Source of the DNA: Luteimicrobium subarcticum
GTDB lineage: Bacteria; Actinomycetota; Actinomycetes; Actinomycetales; Cellulomonadaceae
Reading direction: 5' to 3'
Assembly (NCBI RefSeq): GCF_002798015.1
Contig: NZ_PGTZ01000011.1
Span: 1 to 64,000, forward strand
Length of the DNA: 64,000 nt
The position numbers were made by a program, and so were the translations under genes. Of the stretch, positions 36,736-48,498 are shown in pieces. Positions within the stretch are counted from its first letter, which is position 1. The number at the start of each line of letters is the position of its first letter. The notes under the pieces were generated by a model. It did no database searches and was not told the DNA's origin. It saw nothing but the letters and a program-made list of their open reading frames with translations.

Positions 36736-37667
36736 CGCGTCTCGGCGTCGTCGTCAACCCGACGGCGGACCGCGGGCGCGCCGACCGGGTGGGTGCGCGC
36801 GTGCACGCCCGGCTGCGCGAGCGGGGCGTCGAGGTCGTGGAGCTCTCCGGCGCGACGTTCGCCGACTCGCTCGCCCGCGCGCGAGCCGCCGTCGCGGGCG
36901 AGCACGGCGACCTCGACGGGCTCGTCGTCGTGGGCGGTGACGGGATGGTCCACCTCGGGGTGAACGCGGTCGCCGGCACGTCGACGCCGCTCGGGATCGT
37001 CGCCGCGGGGTCCGGCAACGACTTCGCCCGCGCGCTCGGTCTGCCGGTCCGCGACCCGGACGGCGCCGTCGCCACGATCCTGCGCACCCTCGAGCTGGGC
37101 GGGCGGACGGTCGACGCCGCGCGGGTGCGGGCGCTCGAGGGTGGCCACGTCGAGGGTGGCACCGAACGCTGGTTCTGCGGGGTGCTGTCCGCGGGCCTCG
37201 ACGCCGCCGTCAACGCACGAGCCAACGGCATGCGCCGCCCGCGGGGTCGCGCGAAGTACGCCGTGGCGGCCCTCGCGGAGCTGCGCCGGTTCGTCCCCTT
37301 CGGCTACCGCGTCACCTCCGACGGCACCGTCTGGGAGTCGCCCGGCACGCTCGTCGCGGTCGCCAACGGTCCGGCGATCGGCGGAGGCATCCGCATCGCC
37401 CCCGACGCACGCGTCGACGACGGCCTGCTGGACGTGGTCCTGGCCGGTCCGCTCAGCCGTGCGGCCGCCGCCCGGGTCTTCCCGCTGACGTACGCGGGGC
37501 GGCACGTGGCCCACCCCGCCGTGACCGTGGCGCCCGCGACGGTCGTGCGGGTCGAGGCCACGTCCGACGGCGCGCAGCCGCCGCCCGCGTTCGCCGACGG
37601 CGAGGCCGTCGGCACCCTGCCGCTCGAGGTCCGGGTCGAGCCCGGGGCGCTGCGCGTCCTCTCCTGA
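36732..37667 (+). CDS. Diacylglycerol kinase-like lipid kinase (DagK family)
   Basis: The 311-residue protein starts at GTG 36732 in a GTGA overlap with tatC. The catalytic domain shows VVVNPTADRGRA (residues 6-17), VVVGGDGMVHLGVNAVAG (nucleotide loop, GGDG) and LGIVAAGSGNDFARALGLP. The C-terminal beta domain has GGGIRIAPDARVDDGLLDVVL and FADGEAVGTLPLEV. These are the marks of soluble DagK/YegS-type kinases that phosphorylate diacylglycerol or a related lipid. The usual GGDGT motif reads GGDGM here. A similar gene after tatC is typical of actinomycetes. Confidence 0.87.
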   Translation: MTRLGVVVNPTADRGRADRVGARVHARLRERGVEVVELSGATFADSLARARAAVAGEHGDLDGLVVVGGDGMVHLGVNAVAGTSTPLGIVAAGSGNDFARALGLPVRDPDGAVATILRTLELGGRTVDAARVRALEGGHVEGGTERWFCGVLSAGLDAAVNARANGMRRPRGRAKYAVAALAELRRFVPFGYRVTSDGTVWESPGTLVAVANGPAIGGGIRIAPDARVDDGLLDVVLAGPLSRAAAARVFPLTYAGRHVAHPAVTVAPATVVRVEATSDGAQPPPAFADGEAVGTLPLEVRVEPGALRVLS

Positions 37668-37729
37668 CGTCAGCCTGACGACGCCCTCGCCGTGGCCCGG
37701 TCGTCGGCGGCACCGCATAGGCTGGCGGC

Positions 37730-40615
37730 ATGCACGCGGGTCACAGCACGGACGCCGGTACTGGTCACGAGGCGGAGCGGTCTCCCGCCGAGCGGTACGC
37801 CGCCTCCCGCGAGCGCGCACGCGACGCCGGCTCGGAGCTCGCACGGTTCCGCGAGCTCCTCGGTTTCGACCTCGACCCGTTCCAGGTGGACGGGTGCCGC
37901 GCCCTCGAGGAGGGCCGCGGCGTGCTCGTGGCCGCGCCCACCGGCGCCGGCAAGACCGTCGTGGGGGAGTTCGCCGTCCACCTGGCCGTCCAGGCGGGCC
38001 GCAAGGCGTTCTACACGACCCCCATCAAGGCGCTGTCGAACCAGAAGTACGCCGACCTGGTGCGCCGCTACGGCCCCGACTCGGTCGGGCTCCTCACGGG
38101 AGACACCACGGTCAACGGTGAGGCGCCCGTGGTCGTGATGACCACCGAGGTGCTGCGCAACATGCTGTACGCGGGGTCGAAGACGCTCGACGGGCTCGCG
38201 TTCGTCGTCATGGACGAGGTCCACTACCTCGCCGACCGGTTCCGTGGACCGGTGTGGGAGGAGGTCATCATCCACCTGCCCGACGACGTGCAGCTCGTGT
38301 CGTTGTCCGCGACCGTGTCGAACGCGGAGGAGTTCGGCGACTGGCTCGAGATGGTCCGCGGCGACACCGCGGTGGTGGTCAGCGAGCACCGGCCCGTGCC
38401 GCTGTGGCAGCACGTCGTGCTCGGGCGGTCGGCACGGGAGGCCGACGGGTCGCGCCCGGCGGGCCCGCGCCTGGTCGACCTGTACGCCGGGTCGGTCGAC
38501 CCGACGGACCCGGGCACGAACCCGCCGATCAGCCCCGAGCTGATGGCCGCGATGCGCTCGGCCCCGCGCGGGTCGCAGGGGGCGCCCGGGCGCCCCGGCC
38601 GCGGGCGCCGCAAGGGGCCGGAGCGTGGCGGCGGCCAGCACCGAGGCGGTCCGCCGCCGGGCGTGCGCCGGGGTGCGCCGCGGTGGGAGGTCGTGGAGAC
38701 CCTGGACGCCGACGCCCTGCTCCCCGCGATCTACTTCATCTTCTCGCGCGCGGGCTGCGAGGGGGCCGTGCAGCAGTGCCTCGCGGCCGGCCTGCGGCTC
38801 ACGAGCCCTGCGGAGGAGTCCGAGATCCGGGCTGTCGTCGAGGAGCGGTGCGCCACCATCCCGAGCGAGGACCTCGACGTCCTCGGCTACTGGACGTGGG
38901 TCGAGTCGCTCGCCCGTGGGGTCGCGGCGCACCACGCGGGCATGCTGCCGCTGTTCAAGGAGACCGTCGAGGAGCTGTTCAGCCGGGGCCTGGTGAAGGT
39001 CGTCTTCGCGACCGAGACCCTCGCGCTCGGCATCAACATGCCGGCGCGCACCGTCGTGCTGGAGAAGCTCGTCAAGTGGGACGGCACCGCGCACGTCGAC
39101 GTCACGCCGGGGGAGTACACCCAGCTCACCGGGCGGGCGGGCCGTCGCGGCATCGACGTCGAGGGGCACGCGACCGTCGTGGACCACCCGGGCCTCGACC
39201 CGATCGCCCTCGCGGGCCTCGCATCCAAGCGCCTGTACCCGCTGCGGTCCAGCTTCCGGCCGACGTACAACATGGCGGTCAACCTCGTCGCGCAGGTGGG
39301 GCGCGAGCGGGCGCGCGAGGTCCTTGAGACGTCGTTCGCACAGTTCCAGGCGGACCGGGGCGTCGTCGGGCTCGCCAAGCAGGCGCAGGCGCACGCGGAG
39401 GCCCTCGACGGCTACGCGAAGGCCATGTCGTGCGACCGCGGTGACTTCGCCGAGTACCTGGGGCTGCGCCGCGCGCTGTCGGCCCGCGAGACGGACCTGT
39501 CGCGCGCCGCGTCGCAGCGGCGCCGCGCCGAGGTGTCGAACCAGCTCGAGCGGCTGCGCCCCGGCGACCTCGTCGAGGTGCCGTCGGGACGCCGTGCCGG
39601 GCACGTCGTCGTCGTCGCGCAGGGCCAGGCCACCGCCGGGTTCGAGGGTCCGACGCCGACCGTCCTGACGTCCGAGGGGCGCGTCAAGCGGCTCACGGTC
39701 GCCGACGCGGCCGCGGGCGTGCAGGTCGTCGGGCAGGTGCGCGTCCCCAAGGGCTTCAACGCGCGCAACCCGCAGCAGCGCCGCGACCTGCAGTCGTCGA
39801 TGCGTGCCGCGCTCACCCAGGGGCGGGCGGGGGCGCGCGGCGCCCGCGAGCGCCGGTCCACGGCGGCGGACGACGCCGAGCTCGCACGCCTGCGCAGCGC
39901 GCTCAGGGCGCACCCGTGCCACGGCTGCCCGGACCGCGAGGACCACGCCCGCTGGGGTGAGCGGTACGAGCGGCTCGCGGGCGAGCACCGTGCGCTGGTG
40001 CGGCGCATCGAGTCGCGGACGGGTTCGATCGCGAAGGTGTTCGACCGCACCTGCGACGTGCTGCGCACCCTGAAGTACCTGGCGCCGACGGACGACGGCG
40101 GCCTGCGGGTCACGCAGGACGGCCGCTGGCTGCGGCGCCTCTACGCGGAGAACGACCTGCTGCTCGCGGAGTGCCTGCGTCGGCACGCGTGGGACGGTCT
40201 GGACGCGGCAGGGCTGGCGGCGGTCGTCTCGGCGGTCGTGTACGGGGGGCGGCGCGACGACGCCGAGCCGTACGTGCCGGGCGGACCGCAGGGCCGGCTG
40301 GCGAAGGCGTTGGAGGCGACGACGCGGGTGTGGTCGGAGCTCGACGACCTCGAGACGGCGCACCGTGTCGAGGCGACGAGCGAGCTCGAGCTCGGGCTGG
40401 TGGCCCCGATCCACCGGTGGGCGAACGGGCGCCGGCTGGACGCGGTGCTGCAGGGCACCGAGCTCGCGGCCGGTGACTTCGTGCGCTGGTGCAAGCAGGT
40501 CATCGACGTCCTGGACCAGGTGTCGCAGGCGGCGCCCACGGGGGCGTTGCGGGCGACGGCGGGGCAGGCGGTGGAGGCGCTGCGGCGCGGGGTGGTGGCG
40601 TACTCGAGCGTGTGA
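37730..40615 (+). CDS. helY: Ski2/Mtr4-like DExH RNA helicase (HelY)
   Basis: The 961-residue superfamily 2 helicase shows Walker A APTGAGKT (69-76), TPIKALSNQKYADL (motif Ia), DEVH box VVMDEVHYLADRF (about 160), SATVSN (motif III), ETLALGINMPARTVVL (motif V) and QLTGRAGRRGID (motif VI). The region between motifs III and IV has an RG-rich insert (about 280-318). The C-terminal half contains the Ski2-like arch remnant and CxxC region (CHGCPDREDH) and the DSHCT domain. Mycobacterial HelY is the homologue. ATG 37730 follows TAGGCT by six bases without a ribosome site, so it may be leaderless. Confidence 0.93.
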   Translation: MHAGHSTDAGTGHEAERSPAERYAASRERARDAGSELARFRELLGFDLDPFQVDGCRALEEGRGVLVAAPTGAGKTVVGEFAVHLAVQAGRKAFYTTPIKALSNQKYADLVRRYGPDSVGLLTGDTTVNGEAPVVVMTTEVLRNMLYAGSKTLDGLAFVVMDEVHYLADRFRGPVWEEVIIHLPDDVQLVSLSATVSNAEEFGDWLEMVRGDTAVVVSEHRPVPLWQHVVLGRSAREADGSRPAGPRLVDLYAGSVDPTDPGTNPPISPELMAAMRSAPRGSQGAPGRPGRGRRKGPERGGGQHRGGPPPGVRRGAPRWEVVETLDADALLPAIYFIFSRAGCEGAVQQCLAAGLRLTSPAEESEIRAVVEERCATIPSEDLDVLGYWTWVESLARGVAAHHAGMLPLFKETVEELFSRGLVKVVFATETLALGINMPARTVVLEKLVKWDGTAHVDVTPGEYTQLTGRAGRRGIDVEGHATVVDHPGLDPIALAGLASKRLYPLRSSFRPTYNMAVNLVAQVGRERAREVLETSFAQFQADRGVVGLAKQAQAHAEALDGYAKAMSCDRGDFAEYLGLRRALSARETDLSRAASQRRRAEVSNQLERLRPGDLVEVPSGRRAGHVVVVAQGQATAGFEGPTPTVLTSEGRVKRLTVADAAAGVQVVGQVRVPKGFNARNPQQRRDLQSSMRAALTQGRAGARGARERRSTAADDAELARLRSALRAHPCHGCPDREDHARWGERYERLAGEHRALVRRIESRTGSIAKVFDRTCDVLRTLKYLAPTDDGGLRVTQDGRWLRRLYAENDLLLAECLRRHAWDGLDAAGLAAVVSAVVYGGRRDDAEPYVPGGPQGRLAKALEATTRVWSELDDLETAHRVEATSELELGLVAPIHRWANGRRLDAVLQGTELAAGDFVRWCKQVIDVLDQVSQAAPTGALRATAGQAVEALRRGVVAYSSV

Positions 40616-40664
40616 CGTCCGGCCCGGTGCGTCGTCCGTGGTCGCGGTGGCCTACTGTCCAGGG

Positions 40665-42299
40665 GTGACTTCGATCCTGTATCGCGGCGGTGTGGTCCAC
40701 AGTCCGGCGGACCCGTTCGCGGAGGCCCTTCTCGTCGACGACGGGGTCGTGGCGTGGCTGGGCGCCGACGACACCGCGGCGGGCTTCGCGTCCCGTGCCG
40801 ACCGGGTGGTCGACCTCGACGGCGCGCTCGTGACGCCCGCGTTCGTCGACTCGCACGTGCACGTCCTCGAGACGGCGTTCGCGGGGACGGGCGTCGACCT
40901 GTCGCCCACGGCGGGGGTGCGGTCCCTGACGGAGGCCCTGGACCGGCTGGCCGGGGCGGCGAAGCGGCTCGATGCCGCGTCGGGCGAGGTGCTCTCGGCG
41001 CACGGCTGGGACGAGACCCGGTGGCCGGAGGGGCGCCGGTTCACGCGCGACGAGCTGGACGCGGCGTGCGACGGTGCGCCCGTGTACGCGGCGCGCGCGG
41101 ACGTGCACTCGGCCGTCGTGACGACCACGCTCGCCGAGAGGTTCGGTCTGCGGTCCCTCGACGGGTGGTCCGAGGACGGGCACGTGCTGCGTGACGCGCA
41201 CCACCGGGCGCGGGACGCGGCGCGTGAGGTGTCGCCGGCGCGCCGGACCGCTCTGTACCGAGCGGTCCTCGAGGAGGCGGCGCGGCGCGGCGTCGTCGCG
41301 GTGCACGAGATGAGCGCCCCGTCGCTCGACACCCGCGAGGGGCTCGCCGAGCTCGTCGCGTCGACCGCCCGCGCGGACTCGGGGCTGCCGCTCGTCGTGG
41401 GGTACCGGGGCGAGCTGTGCGCGGACGCGGACGACGCCCGTCACCTCCTGGCGACCGTGCCGGGTCTCGCGGGCATCGGCGGGGACCTCAACGTCGACGG
41501 GTCGTTCGGCTCGCGCACGGCGGCGCTCCGCTCCCCGTACGCGGACGACCCCGCGCGCGGGACGGGCTCGTTGTACCTCACGGCGGAGCAGATCTGCGCG
41601 CACCTGGTGGCGGTCGCGGCCGCCGGGGTGGGCGGTGGGTTCCACGTCATCGGCGACCGGGCCATGGACGAGTTCCTGCTGGGTCTCGAGATCGTCGCCG
41701 AGGTGCACGGCGCGGCCGCGGTCACGGGAGTCCGGCACCGGCTCGAGCACGCGCTGTTCGTGGACGCGCGCGCTCTGGCCGAGCTGCTCGTGTTCGGGAT
41801 CTCGCTGAGCGTGCAGCCGGCGTTCGTGGGCGCGTGGGGCGGAGACGCCGGGATGTACGCGGAGCGCGTGGGACCGCTGCGGGCGGCCGCCCTGAGCCCG
41901 CTCGCGGACCTCGTGTCGGCGGGCGTGCCCGTCGCCCTCGGGTCGGACAGCCCCGTCACGCCGCTCGACCCCTGGGGGGCGGTGCGCGCCGCCACGAACC
42001 ACCCGCAGGTCGAGCAGCGGGTGTCGGCACGCGCGGCGTTCAACGCGCACACCCGCGGCGGGTGGCGCCTGTCCGGCCACGACGGTGTCGGGCAGCTCCG
42101 GGTGGGCGCGCCGGCGCACCTCGCGGTCTGGCGTGCCGAGCACCTGACCGTGCAGGCGGCGCCGCGCGGGCTGTCGTCCTGGAGCGCGGAGGCGCGTGCC
42201 GGCACGCCCCTGCTGCCGGACCTCAGCCCGGACCTCGAGCCGCCGCACTGCCTGCAGACCGTGCGCGACGGCGTCGTCCTGCACGACGAGCTCGGCTGA
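40665..42299 (+). CDS. YtcJ-like metal-dependent amidohydrolase
   Basis: The 544-residue protein starts at GTG 40665, seven bases after TACTGT. It has the composite beta-sandwich start (LYRGGVVHS) and the metal-binding DSHVHVLE (His64, His66). In the barrel, GGDLNVDGSFGSRTAALRSPY, FHVIGDRAMDEFLLGLE, RHRLEHALFVD, SLSVQPAFV and VALGSDSPVTPLDPW follow, the standard segments of YtcJ-type amidohydrolase 3 proteins. The substrates of this family are mostly unknown. It lies 49 bases after helY. Confidence 0.88.
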   Translation: MTSILYRGGVVHSPADPFAEALLVDDGVVAWLGADDTAAGFASRADRVVDLDGALVTPAFVDSHVHVLETAFAGTGVDLSPTAGVRSLTEALDRLAGAAKRLDAASGEVLSAHGWDETRWPEGRRFTRDELDAACDGAPVYAARADVHSAVVTTTLAERFGLRSLDGWSEDGHVLRDAHHRARDAAREVSPARRTALYRAVLEEAARRGVVAVHEMSAPSLDTREGLAELVASTARADSGLPLVVGYRGELCADADDARHLLATVPGLAGIGGDLNVDGSFGSRTAALRSPYADDPARGTGSLYLTAEQICAHLVAVAAAGVGGGFHVIGDRAMDEFLLGLEIVAEVHGAAAVTGVRHRLEHALFVDARALAELLVFGISLSVQPAFVGAWGGDAGMYAERVGPLRAAALSPLADLVSAGVPVALGSDSPVTPLDPWGAVRAATNHPQVEQRVSARAAFNAHTRGGWRLSGHDGVGQLRVGAPAHLAVWRAEHLTVQAAPRGLSSWSAEARAGTPLLPDLSPDLEPPHCLQTVRDGVVLHDELG

Positions 42300-42346
42300 C
42301 CCGTCCCGCTGACCGTCGCGGCGGGAGCTCACGCACCGGTCCCGTC

Positions 42347-42375
42347 TTGAGGTTCGAGGCCGTCCGCGCTAGGTT
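42347..42375 (+). promoter_or_regulatory. Possible promoter upstream of lnt
   Basis: TTGAGG (42347-42352) and TAGGTT (42370-42375) are exactly 17 bases apart. A second -10-like TAGCCT (42552-42557) lies ten bases before the lnt start and could drive a leaderless transcript. The rest of 42300-42566 shows no supportable gene. Confidence 0.45.
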
Positions 42376-42566
42376 CGACCGGTGAGCTGGCCTCCGGGCC
42401 CTGGGGGGATGCCACGACCACCACGTCCGCCCCTCGGTCCTCGGAGTGATCCGACGGGTCGGCCCGCGCGTTCAGTAGAAAACGTGCCCCGTGCGTGGCG
42501 TCGGGGTACGGCACGAAGGACGCGCGGGTCGGCTTCTCTCCCTGGTGGGTGCCGTAGCCTTCACCC

Positions 42567-44138
42567 GTGCGCGACCGACCCATCCCGTCCCGGCTCGTCT
42601 CTTTGCTGGCCGCAGCGGGCGGCGGGCTCTCGCTCTTCCTGGCGTTCCCCGACGCGAACCTGTGGGCCATGGCCTACGTGGGCGTCGGCCTCCTGTACGT
42701 CGCGCTGCTGCGCCGCGGGATCGTGTGGAACGCGCTCATGGGCCTCGTGTTCGGGCTCAGCTTCTTCCTGCTGCACCTGACGTGGTCGCAGTTCGCCGCC
42801 GGCACGGTCGCGTGGCTGGCGCTGAGCGTCTCGGAGGCCGTGCTCCTGGCCGGCTTCGCGGTCGCGTGGACGATCGCACGTGGCTGGCGCCCGCTCGCGC
42901 GGTGCGGGTGGTGGGACGTGGTCGCGTTCCCCGTGCTGTTCACCGCGGTCGAGGCGCTGCGGTCGGGCTGGCCGTGGGGCGGCTTCCCGTGGGGTCGCCT
43001 CGCGTTCTCCCAGGTCGACGCGCCGCTGTCCCGGCTCGCACCCGTCGGCGGCACCGTCCTCGTCTCGCTCGTCACCGCCGTCATCGGCACGCTCGTCGGG
43101 CTCGGGATGGTGCGCGCCGTCCGCCTGCGCCTCATCGGCCTGTCGGTCGCCGTGCTCGTGGCCGCCGCGCTGTTCGTCGCCCCGCTCGCCGTCGACCTGG
43201 ACGTCGCCGCACAGGACGGAACCCTGAAGGTCGGCGCCGTGCAGGGCGACGTGTCGAAGCCGGGCGCGGACGCGTTCGAGAACGCCGGCGAGGTCCTGCG
43301 CAACCACCTCGCCGGGACGGAGGCCCTGCTGGACCAGGTCGACCAGGGCGACCTCGACGTCGTGCTGTGGCCCGAGAACGGGTCGGACTACGACCCGCAG
43401 GCCGACGCGGCGGTCGGCGCCGCCGTCGACCGGGCTGCGACGGACGTCGGCGCGCCCATCCTCGTCGGGGCGCAGGAGTACCCCGCGACAGGCGGGCGCT
43501 ACAACGTCGGGCTGCTGTGGGCGCCCGGGCAGGGCGTCATCGACCGGTACGCCAAGCAGCACCCGGTGCCGTTCGGCGAGTACATCCCCCTGCGCGACTT
43601 CGTGCGGAAGTTCTCCAAGTCCGTCGACGAGGTGCAGACCGACATGCTCGCCGGGCACGACCCGGCGGTCATCACCCTGCCGTCGGAGCGGCTCGGGCGC
43701 GACGTCGTCCTCGGTGACGTCATCTGCTTCGAGATCGCCTACGACTCGATCGTGCAGCAGTCCGTCGACCACGGCGCCGAGATGCTCGTCGTCCAGACGA
43801 ACAACGCGTCCTTCGGGTACCGGCCCGAGTCGACCCAGCAGCTCGCCATGTCGCGCTTCCGCGCGATGGAGACGGGACGCGCCACCGTGCAGGTCTCGAC
43901 GGTCGGCGTGAGCGCCGTCATCACCCCGTCGGGCGTCGTCCAGCAGCAGACCGGCCTGTTCGTCCCCGCGCAGATGGTCGCGACGCTCCCGCTGCGGACG
44001 TCCGTCACCCCGGCGGTGCGGGCGGGGGACTGGCCGACGGTCGCAACCCTCGGACTTGGCGTCGTCGTGGTCCTGGGTGGCATGATCGGGGCTTTGGCAC
44101 GGCGCCGAACGCGCGCCGCGGAGAGGCAGCCATCGTGA
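42567..44138 (+). CDS. lnt: Apolipoprotein N-acyltransferase
   Basis: Lnt adds the third acyl chain to lipoproteins at the outer face of the membrane. The 523-residue product has about six N-terminal membrane helices, then a nitrilase-like domain with the catalytic triad in context: WPENGSDY (Glu near 269), AKQHPVPFGEYIPL (Lys in the middle) and GDVICFEIAYD (Cys near 384). NNASFGYRPESTQQLAMSRF is also typical. A last helix precedes the C-terminus. The stop overlaps the next start (GTGA), and the coupling to a phosphomannose synthase matches mycobacteria, where Lnt and Ppm1 domains are fused or adjacent. Confidence 0.94.
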   Translation: MRDRPIPSRLVSLLAAAGGGLSLFLAFPDANLWAMAYVGVGLLYVALLRRGIVWNALMGLVFGLSFFLLHLTWSQFAAGTVAWLALSVSEAVLLAGFAVAWTIARGWRPLARCGWWDVVAFPVLFTAVEALRSGWPWGGFPWGRLAFSQVDAPLSRLAPVGGTVLVSLVTAVIGTLVGLGMVRAVRLRLIGLSVAVLVAAALFVAPLAVDLDVAAQDGTLKVGAVQGDVSKPGADAFENAGEVLRNHLAGTEALLDQVDQGDLDVVLWPENGSDYDPQADAAVGAAVDRAATDVGAPILVGAQEYPATGGRYNVGLLWAPGQGVIDRYAKQHPVPFGEYIPLRDFVRKFSKSVDEVQTDMLAGHDPAVITLPSERLGRDVVLGDVICFEIAYDSIVQQSVDHGAEMLVVQTNNASFGYRPESTQQLAMSRFRAMETGRATVQVSTVGVSAVITPSGVVQQQTGLFVPAQMVATLPLRTSVTPAVRAGDWPTVATLGLGVVVVLGGMIGALARRRTRAAERQPS

Positions 44139-44914
44139 CACGCGTCCTGGTCGTGACCCCGACCTACAACGAGCGGGAGTCCCTTCCCGTCGCGTACGAG
44201 CGCCTGCGGGCTGCCGTACCGTCCGCCGACTGGCTCGTCGTCGACGACGGCAGCCCCGACGGCACGGGCGACATCGCGGACGCCTGGGCAGCCGAGGACG
44301 ACGCCGTCCACGTGCTGCACCGCACCGGCAAGCTCGGCCTCGGCACCGCGTACATCGCCGGTTTCCGGTGGGCGATCGACCGCGGCTACGACGTCGTGGT
44401 CGAGATGGACGCCGACGGGTCGCACCGCCCCGAGGACCTGCCGCGGCTGCTCGCCGCGCTGGACGACCCGGCCGTGGACGGCGTCGTCGGGTCGCGCTGG
44501 ATCCCGGGCGGGCGGGTCGTGAACTGGCCCTGGAACCGTGAGGTGCTGTCCCGCGGTGCGAACGTCTACGCGCGGCTCGCGATCGGCATGCCGATCCACG
44601 ACGCGACCGGCGGCTTCCGCGCGTACCGCACCAAGATCATCGCGGCGCTCGACCTCGACGCGATCGACTCGCGCGGCTACTCGTTCCAGGTCGACATGAC
44701 GTGGCGGATCATCCGGGGCGGCGGGCACCTCGTCGAGGTGCCGATCACGTTCGTCGAGCGCGAGGTGGGGGAGTCGAAGATGAGCGGCTCGATCATCCGC
44801 GAGGCGTTCGTCAAGGTCGCCGTGTGGGGCGCGCAGCACCGCACCGAGCAGGTCAGGGGCCTCCTCAAGAAGTCTGCCGGGAAGTCTGCTGAAGCCCCCG
44901 CCGACGTGTCCTGA
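44135..44914 (+). CDS. ppm1: Polyprenol monophosphomannose synthase
   Basis: The 259-residue GT2 glycosyltransferase transfers mannose from GDP-mannose to polyprenyl phosphate, giving the donor for protein O-mannosylation and lipoglycans. Marks are VVTPTYNERESLPV at the start, VDDGSPDGTGDIAD, HRTGKLGLGTAYIAGF, the metal-binding VVEMDADGSHRPED (about 88-101), GVVGSRWIPGG and ATGGFRAYRTK. There are no membrane helices, so it relies on the membrane-bound partner encoded by the overlapping lnt gene, as the split Ppm1/Lnt pairs of mycobacteria do. A 20-bp hairpin follows. Confidence 0.93.
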   Translation: MTRVLVVTPTYNERESLPVAYERLRAAVPSADWLVVDDGSPDGTGDIADAWAAEDDAVHVLHRTGKLGLGTAYIAGFRWAIDRGYDVVVEMDADGSHRPEDLPRLLAALDDPAVDGVVGSRWIPGGRVVNWPWNREVLSRGANVYARLAIGMPIHDATGGFRAYRTKIIAALDLDAIDSRGYSFQVDMTWRIIRGGGHLVEVPITFVEREVGESKMSGSIIREAFVKVAVWGAQHRTEQVRGLLKKSAGKSAEAPADVS

Positions 44915-44927
44915 CGCGGCACCACGC

Positions 44928-44970
44928 ACGACGAAGGGCCCCGACCGTCGCGGTCGGGGCCCTTCGTCGT
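44928..44970. terminator. Bidirectional 20-bp hairpin between ppm1 and rbpA
   Basis: The stem (44928-44947 with 44951-44970) is perfect over 20 pairs with a three-base loop. It lies between the convergent ppm1 and rbpA genes and ends 34 bases before the rbpA stop. Confidence 0.85.
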
Positions 44971-45004
44971 CACGTACGCCCGCGGTTCTCGCGGGCCGCA
45001 GGTG

Positions 45005-45349
45005 TCAGGCGGAGCGGCGCAGCTTGCCTGCGCGCAGCAGCTCGAGGCGCTCGTCGAGGAGCTCCTCGAGCTCCTTGATGGTGCGACGCTCCAGCAGCAT
45101 GTCCCAGTGGGTGCGCTGCGGCTTGGTGGCCTTCGCCTCAGGACGCTCGGCGTCGCGCAGCAGCGCCTCCTCGCCGCACCGGCACTCCCACGTCGCCGGC
45201 ACCTCGGCCTCGACCGAGAACGGCAGGATGATCGTGTGCCCGTTGGGGCAGTCGTAGTGGGCCTGGAACCGCGGCGCGAAGTCCACGCCCTCGTCGGACT
45301 CCATGCTCTTCGAACCGATGCTCATCCCGCGCAGCGAACGGTCTGCCAT
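45005..45349 (-). CDS. rbpA: RNA polymerase-binding protein RbpA
   Basis: RbpA binds sigma factor and RNA polymerase in actinomycetes and stabilises open promoter complexes. The 114-residue product has the basic N-terminal tail MADRSLRGMSIGSKSMES, the zinc-ribbon-like core (YDCPNGHTIILPFSVEAEVP, then ATWECRCGEEA) and the C-terminal sigma-interaction domain THWDMLLERRTIKELEELLD. All are canonical. ATG 45349 has GGAGG upstream. The gene is alone on its strand, with a SigR-type promoter match about 90 bases upstream. Confidence 0.96.
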   Translation of the reverse strand: MADRSLRGMSIGSKSMESDEGVDFAPRFQAHYDCPNGHTIILPFSVEAEVPATWECRCGEEALLRDAERPEAKATKPQRTHWDMLLERRTIKELEELLDERLELLRAGKLRRSA

Positions 45350-45439
45350 GTCATGTCCTCCAGGGGTAGACGGGGGAGTGGTACGGGTGTTCTGGCGGCG
45401 GGCGAGGGCACGCCCGACGGTCGCCTTCTGTTCGATACC

Positions 45440-45465
45440 AACGCGTAACGTTGTATCAGTGTTCC
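45440..45465 (-). promoter_or_regulatory. SigR/SigH-type promoter upstream of rbpA
   Basis: On the minus strand GGAAC (45465-45461), exactly 18 bases, then GTT (45442-45440) matches the thiol-stress sigma consensus GGAAT/C-N18-GTT. It lies about 90 bases before the rbpA start. In Streptomyces coelicolor rbpA is a known SigR target. A small dyad (CAACG-CGTAA-CGTTG) overlaps the -10 side. Confidence 0.7.
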
Positions 45466-45632
45466 AGCCGGCACACCTGTCAGAGTGAAGGTCTGGTGAA
45501 GGGGGCTCCGGGGCCGGCGAGGTCCGCAGACGTCCCGGGGGCCGTTCTACGATACCGGGTGACAGGCTGTCGACCGCACCGGGCCGAGGACACGCCGACC
45601 GGGCCGACCGGACCATCGACCGACGGAGACCG

Positions 45633-48032
<2,400 letters not shown>

Positions 48033-48048
48033 GCGACGTCATCGAACA

Positions 48049-48332
48049 CGCGTTCGACGACGAGGTCGGCGGCCAGGGGAGCGGTGCCTCGTGTCGCTCC
48101 AGACCGTGCGCAGGAGAACGACGGGGATGACGGCGCCCGTCAGGCTCCGGCGGTTCTCACGACCGACGATCGCCATGCCCAGGTGCTCGTAGATCGCGAT
48201 GTTGCGGGTCTCCGCGGCGCGCGCGCCGGCGTGGTGCTTGAGCATCGCGACCGCGCTGCCGTCGGCGTGTGCGAGAGCGAGCCGCGTCCCGGTCGTCAGC
48301 TCGCGCCGCAGCGAGTCCGGGGTCTCGAGCAT
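48049..48332 (-). pseudogene. Possible remnant of an acetyltransferase-like gene
   Basis: A minus-strand reading contains RLALAHADGSAVAML and ETRNIAIYEHLGMAIVG, the latter resembling the C-terminal 'N..lYerlGF..vg' segment of GNAT acetyltransferases. No acetyl-CoA loop is found upstream, and codons after about 48,120 look random. The 466-base gap 48033-48498 contains no intact gene; this is the only part with recognisable protein character. It could equally be chance. Confidence 0.25.
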
Positions 48333-48498
48333 GGCGCCCGACGCCTCGCCCTGAGCGGCGGTGATCCAGCAGGATCTCTGGTGCGCCGATAAGGTACGTT
48401 ATGTCATTACGCGTCGAAGAGCGGCGCGTTCGCACTGCCGAGAAGGCTCCCCGACCGGTCGCGTCGGCCCACGGTCGACGGCTGGCCCGGCGCGCACG

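Noticed and set aside
42329..42670. Minus-strand open frame of 113 codons across the lnt promoter region
   Set aside because: It overlaps the secure 5' end of lnt, has no ribosome site or family resemblance, and the region holds promoter-like sequence for lnt.
48385..48415. Imperfect dyad CGTTATGTCATTACG as an operator
   Set aside because: The arms mismatch, and no intact gene begins nearby, so only the general remnant is reported.
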